From AC-43 sp963728855 (GTDB taxonomy: Bacteria > Actinomycetota > Actinomycetes > Mycobacteriales > Micromonosporaceae), in NCBI GenBank assembly GCA_963728855.1, contig CAVSLN010000007.1, positions 434,001 through 498,000 on the forward strand: a stretch of DNA of 64,000 nt. The letters are read 5' to 3'. A model generated the notes under the pieces. It was given only the letters and a program-made list of their open reading frames with translations. It made no database searches and was not told the DNA's origin. Below are positions 62,507 through 64,000 of this stretch, piece by piece; position 1 is the first letter of the stretch, and each line of letters opens with the position of its first letter. Made by a program: the position numbers and the translations under genes.

Positions 62507-62689
62507 TCACGGCGCGACCAGCACCGCCTCGACCTTGACGTCGACCCGGCGCCCGATGAGGAAGCTGGGCGCGCGCAGCCCGGCCGTACGGCGGTCCAGC
62601 CGGCCCCGGGCCACCACCCGCCGTTCACCCGGGCACCGGCCGGGCTGCGCCGTCACCGAGAACTCGATCGGCGCGGCCGCGCTGGAACG
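62507..62689 (-). pseudogene. YceI-family C-terminal remnant
   Basis: About 60 residues on the minus strand end with RRTAGLRAPSFLIGRRVDVKVEAVLVAP, which matches the last strand pair of YceI lipid-binding barrels (the pattern DR..fGi.AP.FLIGR.V.V). No preceding barrel is present; upstream codons are Pro/Ala-rich and not YceI-like. It is most likely a decayed gene end. Confidence 0.4.
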
Positions 62690-63119
62690 CGCCAAGAGCA
62701 AGGCTGGCGGCCCGGCCGGTGTGCCGGTCGCTACCGGAGCGCCAAGCGGCACAACAGTCGCCGCGGTAGGTGTCGGTGCCGCACTGGTCGCCATGGCGCC
62801 ATTCCTGGGCGCCAGCCGCGGGCATGGCCCGCAGCGGCCGCCGCACCAGCCACCTCTTACGCCTCGAACTCGCCCTCGCAGCCTGAACGCCGAATGGCCA
62901 GCAGGGTCGCTGATCGATTCCGGCACCGCCGCGACACCATCACCCGAGGCTTTCGTTTGAACGCGTACCCTATCGGGTGCGTTGTATAGTGCATGATCCT
63001 GATCGACTTCGGCTGCGCTGGGAGCCGAACTCCGCGAGCAGGTCATTCGGTTGATGCATGTACCGAATTCTCAGCACCGATGCCGTGCCGCAGAAGACCA
63101 CGAACTGGGGTTCCCGTTC
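62690..63119. other. Intergenic, possible promoter near 62957-62990
   Basis: No complete gene is recognised here. A TATAGT (62985-62990) resembles a -10 box, with TTGAAC at 62957-62962 as an overly distant -35. An imperfect inverted repeat (acgcgtaccc-tatc-gggtgcgt) lies between them and could be an operator for the downstream membrane protein. It rests on pattern only. Confidence 0.3.
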
Positions 63120-63827
63120 ATGAATAGGCTCAATTGGCTTTTCACGCTCAGCTCGCTGTCGGTCGTGCTGGTGACCATCGAACGGTTCTCGGCGACCACC
63201 CGCGTCATCCTCCAGCCGCACTCCTTTCTCAGCCTGCACCAGCTGGTACAGACCGGTGTCATCATCCTGTTCACGACGGTCATCTCGGCGCTGCTGTTCT
63301 GGGAGCTGTCCTGCCAATTCTCGGGGTTGAGGAGGGCGGCGGCGAGGTGGTTGTTCGTGATCTTCGCGGCGGGTATCTACCTGGTCGGCGCCGGCGAGGG
63401 CCTGCATGAGATGGCCTCTTACTACCTCAACGCGCACTGCGACCCGGAGCACGCGATCGGATCGCTGTGCGGCGGCCTGTTCATCAACGACTTCTTCACC
63501 GGCAACGTGCTGTTCTTCATGGGTGCCTTCGCGTCCACGGCAGCGCTGCTGATCGTCGAGCGGCTGAATCCCAACCCGGCCTTCGCCAAGGGACAACTGG
63601 TCCCGCTCGGCATCAACGCCGTGGTGTACGCGGCGACGGTCGTCGCCTACGCGGGCTTCGACACCGTCCTGGTCGGACTGGTGTACACGCTCGCGATGCT
63701 CGCGTTCACGCTCGTGGTTTTCCTGCCGGTACGCAGGAGCTTCCCGCGGTACCCGTTCGCCACCTACACCGTGGCCGTCTACATGCTGGGTGCGATCGTG
63801 TCGCTGGCGGTGCGGCTGTTGCGGTAG
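63120..63827 (+). CDS. Polytopic membrane protein, unknown function
   Basis: The 235-residue protein has about seven hydrophobic segments (for example LVQTGVIILFTTVISALLFW, WLFVIFAAGIYLVGAGEGLHE, VYMLGAIVSLAVRLL) and short loops. Conserved-looking polar residues lie within GEGLHEMASYY and ERLNPNP. ATG 63120 is chosen because membrane-like sequence begins there; the frame opens at 63051. I do not recognise a family; an integral-membrane enzyme or channel are both possible. Confidence 0.65.
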   Translation: MNRLNWLFTLSSLSVVLVTIERFSATTRVILQPHSFLSLHQLVQTGVIILFTTVISALLFWELSCQFSGLRRAAARWLFVIFAAGIYLVGAGEGLHEMASYYLNAHCDPEHAIGSLCGGLFINDFFTGNVLFFMGAFASTAALLIVERLNPNPAFAKGQLVPLGINAVVYAATVVAYAGFDTVLVGLVYTLAMLAFTLVVFLPVRRSFPRYPFATYTVAVYMLGAIVSLAVRLLR

Positions 63828-63871
63828 TCGGATGGGCCGCTCCTGGGATCGTCCACCGCCCCTGTTGGTTG

Positions 63872-63895
63872 TCGAACCGTGCTGCAACGGTTCGA
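63872..63895 (+). terminator. Perfect inverted repeat after the last gene
   Basis: The arms tcgaaccgt (63872-63880) and acggttcga (63887-63895) form a 9-bp stem with a 6-base loop, 45 bp past the stop of the membrane-protein gene. It is a plausible terminator; a binding site is the alternative. No U-tract follows. Confidence 0.5.
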
Positions 63896-64000
63896 TGCGA
63901 CAGCCACAGCGGATTGGTGCCTGGTCAGGTGCTGTGAGGGATGGCTTCAAGCTTTCTTGGCTGTTTTCGTTCATTGACTACCCAGGACGACCATTACGTG

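Noticed and set aside
1..64000. CRISPR arrays, tRNA and rRNA genes
   Set aside because: No regularly spaced repeats, no TTCGA-type tRNA arms in a cloverleaf context outside genes and no rRNA-like stretches were seen by eye; a covariance-model search would be decisive.

Overview
The window is high-GC DNA (about 70% G+C by eye) with GTG starts, ATGA/GTGA gene overlaps and abundant ECF-sigma, TetR, GntR-FCD and LuxR-LAL proteins. It comes from an actinomycete. Codon style, the gene complement and a gagcgcagcgagcga-type repeat suggest a Micromonosporaceae-like chromosome, but the family is inference.

Layout. (1) 1-7.4 kb is a mosaic edge: the tail of a YbhB/YbcL protein abutting a broken IS630 transposase, an enoyl-CoA hydratase, a decayed PIN toxin with its small partner gene, a giant LuxR-type (LAL) regulator, a DUF4242 protein and an OsmC protein, then about 760 bp without a gene. 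(2) 7.4-34.9 kb is one long plus-strand biosynthetic cluster. It opens with the three hallmark genes of N-N bond (hydrazine) assembly: a lysine/ornithine N-hydroxylase, a DAO-type flavin oxidase and a cupin-MetRS enzyme. The cupin-MetRS enzyme carries an extra C-terminal carrier domain. It is followed by a docking-Cy-A-PCP NRPS module predicted to use Cys, an AMP ligase plus free ACP, a GNAT, a C45 acyltransferase/hydrolase, an ICL/PEP-mutase-fold lyase, a KAS III-like enzyme, a heme-oxygenase-like diiron enzyme, an acyl-CoA dehydrogenase, a P450, two saccharopine dehydrogenases of opposite type, an MFS exporter, a C-A-PCP NRPS interrupted by a one-base frameshift, two thioesterases and a PurU-like protein. 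The two saccharopine dehydrogenases can in principle turn the aminoadipate semialdehyde by-product of hydrazine release back into lysine. (3) 34.9-46.9 kb holds an SGNH hydrolase, an OafA-type acyltransferase, a small membrane protein, a carotenoid-type oxidoreductase/desaturase/TetR operon with a palindromic operator over its start codon, a ricin-B-lectin membrane protein, an orphan histidine kinase, an ECF sigma factor and a membrane-anchored protein. (4) 47.2-60.0 kb is an aromatic meta-cleavage cluster: FAD oxidase, two extradiol dioxygenases, C-C hydrolase, FAH-family protein, hydratase, acylating acetaldehyde dehydrogenase and hydroxy-oxovalerate aldolase, around a GntR-FCD repressor. 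Three copies of one 16-bp palindrome lie at promoter -10 elements, with a weaker fourth before the repressor gene. (5) 60.0-64 kb has a sigma/zf-HC2 anti-sigma pair, a flavodoxin-like reductase, two proteins of unknown function and a YceI remnant.

Most worth following: the carrier-fused hydrazine synthetase with its built-in lysine-recycling pair, and the operator/leaderless-promoter arrangement of the meta-cleavage genes. All family calls come from reading motifs in the translations; no database search was run.
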